Source of the DNA: Methanobacterium_D oryzae
Lineage (GTDB): Archaea; Methanobacteriota; Methanobacteria; Methanobacteriales; Methanobacteriaceae
Assembly: GCF_050433505.1 (NCBI RefSeq)
Contig: NZ_JBNPXC010000003.1
Location: 213,817-277,816 of the forward strand
Length of the DNA: 64,000 nt
Direction of reading: 5' to 3'
Of the stretch, positions 1 through 9,798 are shown piece after piece (the stretch's first letter is position 1; each line of letters starts with the position of its first letter). The notes under the pieces are model-generated. The model was not told the origin of the DNA. It worked only from the letters and a program-made list of their open reading frames with translations, and searched no databases. The position numbers and the translations under genes were made by a program.

Positions 1-461
1 CCATCCGATATTCTTTGGAGTATTTTTTCAAACCCCGGAAGTGGTTTATAACCCCTAGGAATATAATCTGCATCCAATGCTTTAAAAATCTTTGCAAGAC
101 ATAATGAATATTGTCCAGAACCCATTATACCCATAGGTGGACCTTCTACAACTATATCTGCCCCAACAGCCACTGCAGCATCTGCCCTTGCATGTCGGGT
201 CATGATGTACGGTAAGCCTCTGCCGCTTCGCTCAAATAGGCCGGGAACTACTGCAATGAAGATTCCATCTTCCACTTTTTTCTTTGCTTCCACCATACAA
301 TGCCTATGACCAATATGTAATGGAGAATATTCAGTAAAATCCGCGATTATTTTAAATTCATTGCTTTTTTCCCCATATTCAGGATTTTTATGGACATCTT
401 CAAGTAAGAGTTTTCGATCTCTTTCTATGAAATTTCTTACAAATTCTTTTTTTGAAGGCAT
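1..461 (-). CDS. Nucleotidyltransferase-family protein (partial, C-terminus outside window)
   Basis: I translated the minus strand from an ATG at 461. The frame stays open to the window edge (about 153 residues), so the C-terminal part is missing. Around residues 42-52 it has an FTEYSPLHIGHRH stretch, a variant of the HxGH nucleotide-binding motif of cytidylyltransferase/HIGH-type enzymes. A glycine-rich EGPPMGIMGSGQYS segment follows. The layout resembles the TmcAL/YlbM-like family (acetate ligation to tRNA wobble cytidine in bacteria). The archaeal substrate is unknown to me, so only the fold is claimed. Confidence 0.6.
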   Translation of the reverse strand, partial: MPSKKEFVRNFIERDRKLLLEDVHKNPEYGEKSNEFKIIADFTEYSPLHIGHRHCMVEAKKKVEDGIFIAVVPGLFERSGRGLPYIMTRHARADAAVAVGADIVVEGPPMGIMGSGQYSLCLAKIFKALDADYIPRGYKPLPGFEKILQRISD

Positions 462-620
462 GATTATTATCTATCTTTTTTAGATAAATTAATTACTCTA
501 AAGGATCAATTTAATACATATATTAGATTAGGGGCTCATTAAGCAAATCATATGCATCGATAAAATAAAACATTGCTAGAAAATCCATAATAACGCCCAA
601 ATATTTAGTAAGTGATATTT

Positions 621-2855
621 ATGGAAAAAACACAAAGAAATAAAATTTGTGGACATTTAATTGATGAAAATAAGGATCCTTTAAATGATCTAGAAGTTAA
701 AGCTTTTGAATATTCTTTTTTAAAAAGTAAAGAGCTTGGATCAGCTATTTCTAATATTAATGGTGAATTTCAAATTAACTATTTTAGAGATCCAGAATTG
801 TCTGATGAAATGAATATAAAACTAGATATTCTCATTGATGATGAAGTAGTGATGTCTATATCAAGAGAAGATGTTCCGAGTATTTTTGATTTTGGAAATA
901 TAGAAGTAAATAAGGGTAATATTGGTATTAAGGGCAGGGTTATTGATGAAAATGGAAATCCAATAGTAGGATTAGCTGTAGTCGCTGAAGATGTTGATTT
1001 TGGAAAAATAAAGTTAAATGCCTTACGTTTAGTTGAATCTAAAATTAAGTCAGTTATTCCAGAAACTATTAATTCTCTAAATTTTATAAAAGATACATAT
1101 AAAGGACTGTTTTTTTTAGCTGATGACCTTTTAGGGCATACAATTACTGATGACGAGGGATATTACCAGATTCTTTACCCACAAAGTAGATACATAGAAA
1201 TTGTAGATAAAAGGCCTGATATAAGAGTTATTGTTAAAGATAAACTTGGAGTTTTTGAGATTTTAAAAACAGAAGTCTATGAAAATGTAGAAAGCACCAT
1301 AAAATATGTAGATGATATTGTAATAAATCAATCTAAGATAGAAGGATGGTTTGTTACATTAGAAAATGATTCACCATCCAGATTTACATGTAAAAATAAT
1401 TTTGAAATTTTAATAGATAATAAAAATGCATTAGAAAGGATTGTAGAAGCAATAGATAATGCAGAATCTTATATTTATTTAACTCAATTTGAATTTTATC
1501 CCGATTATATTCCAAGATTTTTTAAATCCGCTAACAAAGAAACCTACGAAGAAGATAAACCTTTAATATATAAAATTTTAGAGGCTGAAAAAAGAGGAAC
1601 AGAAGTTAAAATTATAATAAATGAAAATTTGGTTGTTCCCGATAACTATGATGAACTCAATAGTTATTTTAAAGATAGTAATGTGAGTGTTAGAAGATTT
1701 CCGGCTAAAGGACCCTATGCAATGCATGCTAAAGTGATGGTTGTTGATGGGAAAGAAGCATTTATTATTGGTTCTCCTTTTGGTCAAGCTTACTGGGATA
1801 CAAATCAACATTTAATTAATGAACCTCGTCGTGGAAAGAAAAATGAAGGTCCTGTTCATGATGTTTCAATGTATCTTAAAGGTGAAGCCATAGAGCATAT
1901 AGAAGAATTTTTCATTGAACTTTGGAATTATCTTTCAGACATCCATTTTGATGGTAAAAATAAAATTTTAAAAAATAAGTCTTTAAATTTAGAAAATAGT
2001 CATAAAAATACGCTTAATAACACAAATTATCAAAATGGAATGTTAAAATATGATAATGAATGTTTACAGATTGTAAGATCAATTACTCCCAATACTTTTA
2101 ATACTAAAGGGGAAAAAGGAATACTTGAAGCATATAGAAGGGCTTTTACTAATGCAAAAGACTTTATTTATCTTGAAAATCAATATTTTACTAATAAATA
2201 TATTATCAGCGCTTTAAAAAACGCGCTTGATCATAATCCCGAATTACAGTTAATTATGGTTATTAATGAAGTTCCTGATGTTCCAACCTACAGAAACTGG
2301 CAGCATTATGGTTTCGAATTAATGGGAATAGATCTGGAGAAATCATCATTAGATCATCCTCGAATTGGCATATATGCATTATGGTCCGGAGGATTTGAAA
2401 ATGGGAAAAATAAATTGCGGCACTGTTATGTGCATAGTAAGGTTGCAATTGTGGATGATGTATGGGCAACCATAGGCTCTGCTAATCTGGATGGTTCCTC
2501 TCTTAGCTGTGCTGAAGAATTCGGTAGTCGCGATAGTTCTAAAAATTATCGTAATATGGAGATGAATGCTTTATTTTTTGATTTTGATGATCCAAGAAAG
2601 GGTACTATTAAAAAATTCAGGCAAGAACTTTGGAGTGAACATCTAGGAGTAGACATTAGTAAATATTCAAGACCAGACAATGGATGGCTTGATCTCTGGA
2701 AAAAAACGGTCTATGACAATATTGAAAAGTTAGAACTTGGGGAAATTAATTTTTATGGGGATGCTTTGCCTTATAGCCCTAGTATGACCACCGAAGGACA
2801 GATCAAAGATTTAGTTGAAAAATACAGAAGAATAAAAGGAAGATTTAACTTTTAA
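621..2855 (+). CDS. Phospholipase D-family protein with N-terminal beta-sandwich repeats
   Basis: About 744 residues from ATG 621 (an in-frame GTG lies at 612). Two HxKxxxxD motifs, the catalytic signature of the PLD superfamily, begin at His369 (HAKVMVVD) and His605 (HSKVAIVD). Each is followed by the usual G-S-x-N/F-type segment (IIGSPFGQ, TIGSANLDG). The first ~250 residues contain two segments of the carboxypeptidase regulatory-like/transthyretin type (GHLIDENKDPL, GRVIDENGNPI). PLD enzymes hydrolyse or transfer phosphodiesters. The substrate could be a phospholipid, a cardiolipin-type lipid or another diester. I see no signal peptide, so it is probably cytosolic or membrane-peripheral. 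It stands alone and ends in a TAA before dihydroorotase. Confidence 0.85.
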   Translation: MEKTQRNKICGHLIDENKDPLNDLEVKAFEYSFLKSKELGSAISNINGEFQINYFRDPELSDEMNIKLDILIDDEVVMSISREDVPSIFDFGNIEVNKGNIGIKGRVIDENGNPIVGLAVVAEDVDFGKIKLNALRLVESKIKSVIPETINSLNFIKDTYKGLFFLADDLLGHTITDDEGYYQILYPQSRYIEIVDKRPDIRVIVKDKLGVFEILKTEVYENVESTIKYVDDIVINQSKIEGWFVTLENDSPSRFTCKNNFEILIDNKNALERIVEAIDNAESYIYLTQFEFYPDYIPRFFKSANKETYEEDKPLIYKILEAEKRGTEVKIIINENLVVPDNYDELNSYFKDSNVSVRRFPAKGPYAMHAKVMVVDGKEAFIIGSPFGQAYWDTNQHLINEPRRGKKNEGPVHDVSMYLKGEAIEHIEEFFIELWNYLSDIHFDGKNKILKNKSLNLENSHKNTLNNTNYQNGMLKYDNECLQIVRSITPNTFNTKGEKGILEAYRRAFTNAKDFIYLENQYFTNKYIISALKNALDHNPELQLIMVINEVPDVPTYRNWQHYGFELMGIDLEKSSLDHPRIGIYALWSGGFENGKNKLRHCYVHSKVAIVDDVWATIGSANLDGSSLSCAEEFGSRDSSKNYRNMEMNALFFDFDDPRKGTIKKFRQELWSEHLGVDISKYSRPDNGWLDLWKKTVYDNIEKLELGEINFYGDALPYSPSMTTEGQIKDLVEKYRRIKGRFNF

Positions 2856-2940
2856 TTATTTAAATTAAGAATAAAGCTAAATTTAGATAAAAATAATATT
2901 CATGAGTACAATATACTTGTTTTAGTTATAAGGTGTCAAA

Positions 2941-4230
2941 ATGGTCGAATTATCTCTTACAAATTGTAAACTTGTTCCTGAAAATATAGAGTGTTCAATA
3001 GGAATTGAAGATGGTAAAATAGTTTCTATAACTAAAATCCCTCCAAAAAGTGATGAAATAATAGATATCCGAGGGAAACCTATTTTACCCGGTTTAATTG
3101 ATTCTCATGTTCATTTTAGAGATCCAGGACTTACCTACAAAGAGGATTTTAGAAGTGGGAGTGAAGCTGCTGCTTGTGGTGGTTTTACCACAGTAATGGA
3201 TATGCCCAATACTAAACCTCCAACAACCACTAAAAAAGCTTTTCTTGAGAAACTGAGCATTGCAAAGAAAAAGAGCGTCATTGATTTTGCATTGCATGCT
3301 GGAATTGAAGATTTAAAGCAGATAAAAGAAATTTCAGAGCTTAATCCTGCATCTTTTAAGATTTTTATGGATCTTGTGGATAATAGCTTCTTAATGGAGG
3401 CATTTAAAGAAATTTCTAAATTAAAACAAAATTATCTTATTTCTATTCATGCAGAGGATAAAAATCTTACTAATAAATGTACTGAAATGGAAAAAAGTGG
3501 AATAAATGATAATTCTAAAGTATATGCCAAAGCACGTCCGCCCATTTCAGAAGTTGTTGCAGTTTCTACAGCAATTGCATTTTCTAAGTTTTATGATCAA
3601 AAAATTCATATATGCCATGTAAGCACTAAAAAAGCACTAGAATTAATAAATATGGCTAAAAGAGATGAAAATCAAATTACATCAGAAATAACTCCACATC
3701 ACCTGTTTTTAGATGATTCTTATTTTGATAGATGTGGAAATATTGTAAAAACAAATCCTCCACTTAGAAATAATGAAAATAAATTAGATATATCAAGACT
3801 TAATCAAATAGACATCCTTGGAACTGACCATGCACCTCATGGAATCAAAGAAAAGGAAAAAAATGTATGGGAAGCTCCGCCAGGAATACCAAATCTGGAA
3901 ACAACTCTTCCATTACTTTTAAATGAAGTAAATAAAAATAAAATGGACTTTAAAGATATTAAGAGACTTTTATGTGAAAATCCTGCAAAGATATTCAATC
4001 TTTCTAATAAAGGAAGAATTGGAATTGGAATGGATGCCGACTTTGTAGTTGTGGACATGAAAAAAGAATACATAATAAATCCAGAAGATTTTAAGACAAA
4101 AGCTAAATATTCCCCTTTTGAAGGATTTAAAGTTAAAGGAATGCCTGTTATGACAATGGTGAGGGGAAATATTGTCATGGATAGTGGAGAAGTTTTTGAA
4201 AATAAAGGAAAGTTTGTTTATGATAATTAG
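2941..4230 (+). CDS. pyrC: Dihydroorotase
   Basis: 429 residues. It catalyses reversible cyclisation of N-carbamoyl-aspartate to dihydroorotate, the third step of UMP synthesis, in the cytosol. The amidohydrolase metal motif DSHVHFRDPG lies near residue 56. Further metal ligands are suggested by HAEDKN, HICHVSTKK and the C-terminal GTDHAPH. Length and motifs fit the class I, PyrC/AllB-like family rather than the short E. coli type. The start ATG follows AAGGTG. Allantoinase is the main alternative, but the RDPG signature and a methanogen host favour dihydroorotase. The small CooT-like gene follows 29 bp downstream, probably co-transcribed. Confidence 0.93.
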   Translation: MVELSLTNCKLVPENIECSIGIEDGKIVSITKIPPKSDEIIDIRGKPILPGLIDSHVHFRDPGLTYKEDFRSGSEAAACGGFTTVMDMPNTKPPTTTKKAFLEKLSIAKKKSVIDFALHAGIEDLKQIKEISELNPASFKIFMDLVDNSFLMEAFKEISKLKQNYLISIHAEDKNLTNKCTEMEKSGINDNSKVYAKARPPISEVVAVSTAIAFSKFYDQKIHICHVSTKKALELINMAKRDENQITSEITPHHLFLDDSYFDRCGNIVKTNPPLRNNENKLDISRLNQIDILGTDHAPHGIKEKEKNVWEAPPGIPNLETTLPLLLNEVNKNKMDFKDIKRLLCENPAKIFNLSNKGRIGIGMDADFVVVDMKKEYIINPEDFKTKAKYSPFEGFKVKGMPVMTMVRGNIVMDSGEVFENKGKFVYDN

Positions 4231-4259
4231 CTAAAATAATAAAAGATAGAGGTGATAAA

Positions 4260-4442
4260 ATGTGTGAATCAACAGTTTACTCAACAAATAATGAGAAGAT
4301 CATGGAAGATGTGCTTTCAATTAAGATTGATGGAGAAAATATAGATCTTGTAGATATATTAGGTGCTAGAAAAGAGCTCAAGGGCACAATTGTTGAAATT
4401 GATCTAGATAAACATGGAATCTACATTGATTTGAATAAATAA
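4260..4442 (+). CDS. CooT-family nickel-binding small protein
   Basis: 60 residues starting MCESTVYS, the N-terminus characteristic of the CooT family. In Rhodospirillum CooT is a homodimer that binds nickel through the Cys2 thiolate and supports Ni insertion into CO dehydrogenase. Cys2 is present here. The gene has a clear GAGGTGA ribosome binding site and follows pyrC closely. It faces the end of the [NiFe] hydrogenase operon mvhDGAB across about 130 bp. A role in nickel handling for Mvh or for F430/Mcr is inference from family and position. Confidence 0.8.
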   Translation: MCESTVYSTNNEKIMEDVLSIKIDGENIDLVDILGARKELKGTIVEIDLDKHGIYIDLNK

Positions 4443-4533
4443 TTCATTATTTTTTTTATATCCTCTGAGAATATCTTAAACTATAAAAAAGCTTTATTTT
4501 AGTCTAATTACTTATTTAATTGAAAAAATAAAA

Positions 4534-4572
4534 TGGTTTGGTGGAAAATCCACCTAAAAAACTAAGTTTTTT
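4534..4572 (-). terminator. Double hairpin at the end of mvhDGAB
   Basis: Just past the mvhB stop (TAA at 4578-4576) are two inverted repeats: AAAAAAC/GTTTTTT (4556-4572) and GGTGG/CCACC with an AT loop (4540-4554). The minus-strand RNA then runs into a U-rich tract. The position suits a terminator for the mvh operon between convergent genes. Confidence 0.6.
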
Positions 4573-4575
4573 CGT

Positions 4576-5775
4576 TTATTTCAGTTCTAGTGCCTTGTTT
4601 GGACAGAAATCAATACACTTGTCACAGAGTACGCAGTATCCTTTGATTGGATTTTTTGCACCTTCTTCAAGTGTTAGCATGTCATATGGACATACTTCAA
4701 TACAGTCGCCACATTCATCACATAATGATGGGCTGAATTCAATTCTGTCTCTTTTGACTATTTCACCGTTGATTTCTTTGTCGATCTCGGATACTTTTAA
4801 TGCACCAGTTGGACAAATGGAAGCACATGCTCCACATCTTGTACACATTGAGTATGATTCTCCCGGAACTACTTTTATAGCTTCAGTTGGGCATACTGTG
4901 GCGCATCCACCGTCTAGTATACAGAGTTCTGTATCTCGAACAATTCCAACATCAGTTGTAGATGTTGCAGGTCCAAGTTCGACATCAAGGTTTATTGCCT
5001 CAACAGGACACATTTTTACACATAGACCACATGCTGTACAAACATCTGGAAGTTCTACTGAAAGATCTGCTGCCTTGGACTTAATGAAGTCACCAGGACA
5101 TGCTTCAACACAAACATTACATCCAATACAAGCATTTTCATCCAGATCGAATGCAATTATTTCTTTGCTTCTTTTAGTTGGTTCTTTACCAGATATGTAT
5201 ACTGCGTTCCATGGGCATGTTTGAGAACATACTCCGCATTTTATACATGCTTCTTCATCGATTTCAATAGGTTCGCCTGTTTCAGAGAGTGTAATAGCAT
5301 CTACAGGACATTCTTCTACACACATTCCACAGCCAACACAGTCTATGATGGCTATAGGTCCGGTGATATCCTTTTCAATCACTTTAGGTTCTTTGATGCC
5401 TTCTATTCCTATTACGTCAACTGGGCATACATCCACACATTTCTGGCACATTACACAGAATCCTTCTAGAGGAACTGTCTGGACTTTTCCTTCTTCCAGT
5501 TTTAGGACGTTTGGAGGACATACATCTATACATTCTCCACATTGGTCACAGGCAGAAGGACTGAATACTATACGGGTTTGAGTTTCGCCAGAATCGCCAA
5601 TTGGCATTTCTTCAGCTTTTAGAGCACCTGTTGGACAAGTTGCCACACATTTTGGTTCTCCAGCGCATAAATCGCAGAAAATCACATCTTCAGGTGTTAC
5701 TGCAATTGCAGCTGTGGGACATGCGCCTTCACAAGCTCCGCATCTGATACATCCTTCTTTGTTTACTACTATCAT
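4576..5775 (-). CDS. mvhB: Polyferredoxin MvhB
   Basis: 399 residues. I count twelve CxxCxxCxxxCP-type segments, from CIRCGACEGACP near residue 15 to CVLCDKCIDFCP near the C-terminus. Two variant copies are CDLCAGEPKCVATCP and CILDGGCATVCP. Twelve [4Fe-4S] sites in six ferredoxin-like pairs is the known architecture of the methanobacterial polyferredoxin encoded with F420-non-reducing hydrogenase. It is an electron carrier or store. It is last in mvhDGAB, 23 bp after mvhA, with a GGGTGAAAAAA leader. Nothing is missing compared with the family. Confidence 0.97.
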   Translation of the reverse strand: MIVVNKEGCIRCGACEGACPTAAIAVTPEDVIFCDLCAGEPKCVATCPTGALKAEEMPIGDSGETQTRIVFSPSACDQCGECIDVCPPNVLKLEEGKVQTVPLEGFCVMCQKCVDVCPVDVIGIEGIKEPKVIEKDITGPIAIIDCVGCGMCVEECPVDAITLSETGEPIEIDEEACIKCGVCSQTCPWNAVYISGKEPTKRSKEIIAFDLDENACIGCNVCVEACPGDFIKSKAADLSVELPDVCTACGLCVKMCPVEAINLDVELGPATSTTDVGIVRDTELCILDGGCATVCPTEAIKVVPGESYSMCTRCGACASICPTGALKVSEIDKEINGEIVKRDRIEFSPSLCDECGDCIEVCPYDMLTLEEGAKNPIKGYCVLCDKCIDFCPNKALELK

Positions 5776-5798
5776 TTTTTTTCACCCTTAAATTAATT

Positions 5799-7217
<1,419 letters not shown>

Positions 7218-8156
7218 CTATTTTCCCTCCTGTTTCCTTAACTTCATAGGAACCAATGAAGCTGGAAGTGTAAATGTATAGAAAGTACCAACTACATCAT
7301 CAAGTTGCTCTGCAACTTTTTCTGGGTCAACGGTTTTATCTTCTGCAACACCGAAGTCAGATCCTATTGCACTTATCATTTTAGCACCTTGATCTTCTAC
7401 TTTTGAAGTTGGTCCATAGCAACCTCTACATGGGACAGCTATGCTTGGGCATTCTGCTCCACAGAGTGAAACTGTTGCAGGCCCCATACATACTAATCCT
7501 TGGGTAACTAAACATACATCTTCTTCTGGTTTTCCTAATTCGAATTGCCTTTTTATTTCGTCCATTGCCATTCCTTCTGGTGGCTTTTCTCTTGGACATA
7601 CTTCACAAAGGTTTGTTGTTGGTAATTCAATTGGTTTTCCTGTAAGTAAAGCTAAAATAGCTTCTGCAACAACGTCAGACCTTGGTGGGCATCCAGGTAT
7701 ATTTAAATCTACATCTATTACTTCACCAAGTGGTCTTACTCTGCTTTCGAATGTAGGTACTTCTTCACAAGGGATTATTTCTTCTGGGTTTACATTACTT
7801 GGACAGTTTATGTATGCTTCTTGTAAAAGCTCTTCGTTGGAACATAAGTTTCCAAGTCCTGGAATTCCACCATATACTGCACATGTACCATATGCTATAA
7901 CTAGACCGGCTTTTTCCCTTATTTTTTCTGCCATTTCGTGGTTTTCGTCGTTTCTGATTCCACCTTCAACGATAGCAACGTCTACTTCTGGAATTTCATC
8001 ATATTTTACATCCATTAAAACTGGGCTGTGTTCAAAGTCTGCAAGTTCCATTACATCAATAATTGCTTCATGTATATCTGCAATAGATAAGTGACAACCT
8101 GAACATCCTGAGAGCCATGTTGTTAATATTTTGGCTTTTTGACCTTCTTCTGCCAT
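7218..8156 (-). CDS. mvhG: F420-non-reducing [NiFe] hydrogenase small subunit MvhG
   Basis: 312 residues. It is the Fe-S subunit that passes electrons from the MvhA active site to MvhD. The N-terminal LSGCSGCHLS (Cys18, Cys21) is the proximal-cluster motif. Further cysteines (YGTCAVYGG, IPGCPPR, CLVTQGLVCMG, CGAECPSIAVPCRGCYG) match the family pattern for three [4Fe-4S] clusters. It is the second gene of mvhDGAB: two bp after mvhD, directly abutting mvhA. Confidence 0.98.
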   Translation of the reverse strand: MAEEGQKAKILTTWLSGCSGCHLSIADIHEAIIDVMELADFEHSPVLMDVKYDEIPEVDVAIVEGGIRNDENHEMAEKIREKAGLVIAYGTCAVYGGIPGLGNLCSNEELLQEAYINCPSNVNPEEIIPCEEVPTFESRVRPLGEVIDVDLNIPGCPPRSDVVAEAILALLTGKPIELPTTNLCEVCPREKPPEGMAMDEIKRQFELGKPEEDVCLVTQGLVCMGPATVSLCGAECPSIAVPCRGCYGPTSKVEDQGAKMISAIGSDFGVAEDKTVDPEKVAEQLDDVVGTFYTFTLPASLVPMKLRKQEGK

Positions 8157-8158
8157 TT

Positions 8159-8599
8159 TTATGCCTCCGCTTCTTCAACTTCTGCTAATTGTCCTTTAAG
8201 CGGTGATGGTCCGAGATTTTTAACACGATCTACCATCATCTTAACTGTTTCTGCGAATTTCTCTCCTTCTGATGCGGAGATCCAATCGTGATATACCCTA
8301 TCTTTTCCGATTCCAAGATCGTCTACCAGTTTATAGATTAATCTCATTCTTCTATCCAATTTGTAGTTTCCTGCATCGTAGTGGCAGTCCCCGTGGTGAC
8401 ATCCTGCTATTATAACACCATCTGCACCTTCTTTGAATGCCTTTAGAACAAATTGTGGTTCTATACGTCCTGAACACATTACTCGTATTACACGTATGTT
8501 CGGAGGATATTGCATCCTTGCAGTACCTGCAGTGTCTGCTCCACCGTAGGAACACCAGTTACAACAAAACATAACGATTTTTATATCATCCTCAGCCAT
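8159..8599 (-). CDS. mvhD: Hydrogenase iron-sulfur subunit MvhD
   Basis: 146 residues. MvhD holds a [2Fe-2S] cluster and links Mvh to HdrA of heterodisulfide reductase. The N-terminal FCCNWCSYGGAD stretch and the later MCSGRI and GCHHGDCHY cysteines are typical. It is the first gene of the operon, with a strong AGGAGG site (GAGTTTCCTCC on the plus strand at 8601-8611). The leader upstream holds the TGTACT repeat array, so operon control is expected there. Confidence 0.97.
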   Translation of the reverse strand: MAEDDIKIVMFCCNWCSYGGADTAGTARMQYPPNIRVIRVMCSGRIEPQFVLKAFKEGADGVIIAGCHHGDCHYDAGNYKLDRRMRLIYKLVDDLGIGKDRVYHDWISASEGEKFAETVKMMVDRVKNLGPSPLKGQLAEVEEAEA

Positions 8600-8620
8600 A
8601 GAGTTTCCTCCTTGCGTTTA

Positions 8621-8704
8621 TCCATGTACTATCACTTGTACTAATTTGTGTACTATGTACACTTATAGGTATAAAACAACTTAATATAAAGGTTATTTAT
8701 AAAA
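8621..8704 (-). promoter_or_regulatory. mvh promoter/leader with TGTACT repeats
   Basis: Plus-strand TGTACT occurs at 8625, 8637 and 8649, exactly 12 bp apart, followed by TGTACA at 8656. The last two form GTGTAC-TAT-GTACAC, a perfect 6-bp inverted repeat. Minus-strand TATA-like sequences lie at about 8694-8704 (TTTATAA) and 8668-8676, so the repeats would cover the start site or early leader. This looks like an operator for a dimeric regulator binding the same helix face in steps. Confidence 0.55.
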
Positions 8705-9021
8705 CTAATTCGAAAAGTTTATATATTAAAACACTTTTTTTCCCCATCGAATACTCCCTAATTAACCTTAAAAATGTTATTATGAAGATTATATAAGCTT
8801 AAATATAGTATATAAGTTATTTATTTCCCTATTTCTTAAAAATAGCATAATTATGCGATTAATTTTCTACTGTAGAAACATATTCTTACTAATTTGTATG
8901 ATATGAATAAAAGTTTAATCAACATTAAAGTAACAATTGTTAAATATACAAAGTAATATAAATAAAATAAAATACAAAAGCATGATTTTAAGATAAAATA
9001 AATAAATTTTCATTATTAAAA
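8705..9021. other. Remaining mvh/suf divergent intergenic region
   Basis: AT-rich, with no open frame I would call a gene. It must hold the sufC promoter, and several TATA-like stretches (for example around 8940-8980) are possible. I cannot single one out. Confidence 0.4.
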
Positions 9022-9798
9022 ATGGTGGTGGTAAAACTGCTACTTAAAATAACTGATTTAGCCGTTGAAGTTAATGGAAGAGAAATTTTAAGCGATATAG
9101 ACTTGAATATTGGTAAAGGAGAAACCCACGTTCTTTTAGGACCTAACGGGTCTGGTAAAAGCACTCTTTTTAATGCGATACTTGGATTTCCAAATTATAA
9201 AATAACTAGAGGAAGTATAGTATTTAAAGGAGAGGATATAACTAACTACAATACTACAGATCGTGTTAGGGCCGGCATAGGAGTTAGTTACCAAAATCCT
9301 CCCGCAATACGTGGCGTAAAATTAAAAAGTATCCTTCAAATGGAAAGTATGGGAGGACTTCCTGAGAATGAAGAATTAAGTCCTGAACTGCAAAAACTCG
9401 CTGAAAAACTAAAAATGAGCGATAGTTATTTAGAAAGAGATGTAAATCTTGGATTTTCAGGAGGAGAAGTCAAAAGATCAGAAATTTTGCAGCTTCTTGC
9501 CCAAAACCCTGATTTTGTAATGTTTGATGAGCCTGATTCTGGCGTAGATATTGAAAATGTAGAGCTCATTGCAGAAGAAATCAATGTATTGCTGGATAAA
9601 AATAAAAAACCAGGTATGAGAGAAAAATCAGGTCTCCTTATAACTCATTTAGGTTACATATTAAATTTTGTTGGAGCAGATACTGCCCATGTTCTTATGG
9701 ATGGTAGAATAGCTTGTTCAGGAAATCCAGCTGAGATATTAGATGATATAAGGAAAGAAGGATTTAAAGGATGTGTTGAATGTTGCAGAGTGCATTAG
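9022..9798 (+). CDS. sufC: Fe-S cluster assembly ATPase SufC
   Basis: 258 residues. ABC-type ATPase that drives the SufBD scaffold during Fe-S cluster assembly. Walker A is GPNGSGKST near residue 46, the ABC signature is LGFSGGEVKR, and Walker B is FVMFDEPDSGVD, the SufC-typical ending. The start is uncertain. ATG 9022 lies in a GGTGGTGG stretch that could itself be the ribosome binding site for CTG 9037, which would give the family-like N-terminus LLKITDL. It overlaps the next gene by 19 bp, so the two are translated together. Confidence 0.95.
   Translation: MVVVKLLLKITDLAVEVNGREILSDIDLNIGKGETHVLLGPNGSGKSTLFNAILGFPNYKITRGSIVFKGEDITNYNTTDRVRAGIGVSYQNPPAIRGVKLKSILQMESMGGLPENEELSPELQKLAEKLKMSDSYLERDVNLGFSGGEVKRSEILQLLAQNPDFVMFDEPDSGVDIENVELIAEEINVLLDKNKKPGMREKSGLLITHLGYILNFVGADTAHVLMDGRIACSGNPAEILDDIRKEGFKGCVECCRVH

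Noticed and set aside
4538..5224. Long open frame on the plus strand opposite mvhB
   Set aside because: It mirrors the codon bias and repeated cysteine motifs of mvhB, has no ribosome binding site, and shows no family signature. Similar frames opposite mvhG, mmp14 and the mtr/mcr genes were dropped for the same reason.
8625..8661. TGTACT repeats as a tiny CRISPR array
   Set aside because: Units are only 6 bp with 6-bp spacers and lie in a promoter; no cas gene is present.
8744..8754. 11-mer CCATCGAATAC shared with 16023-16033
   Set aside because: No extension of similarity on either side; an 11-base match is expected by chance in AT-rich DNA of this length.
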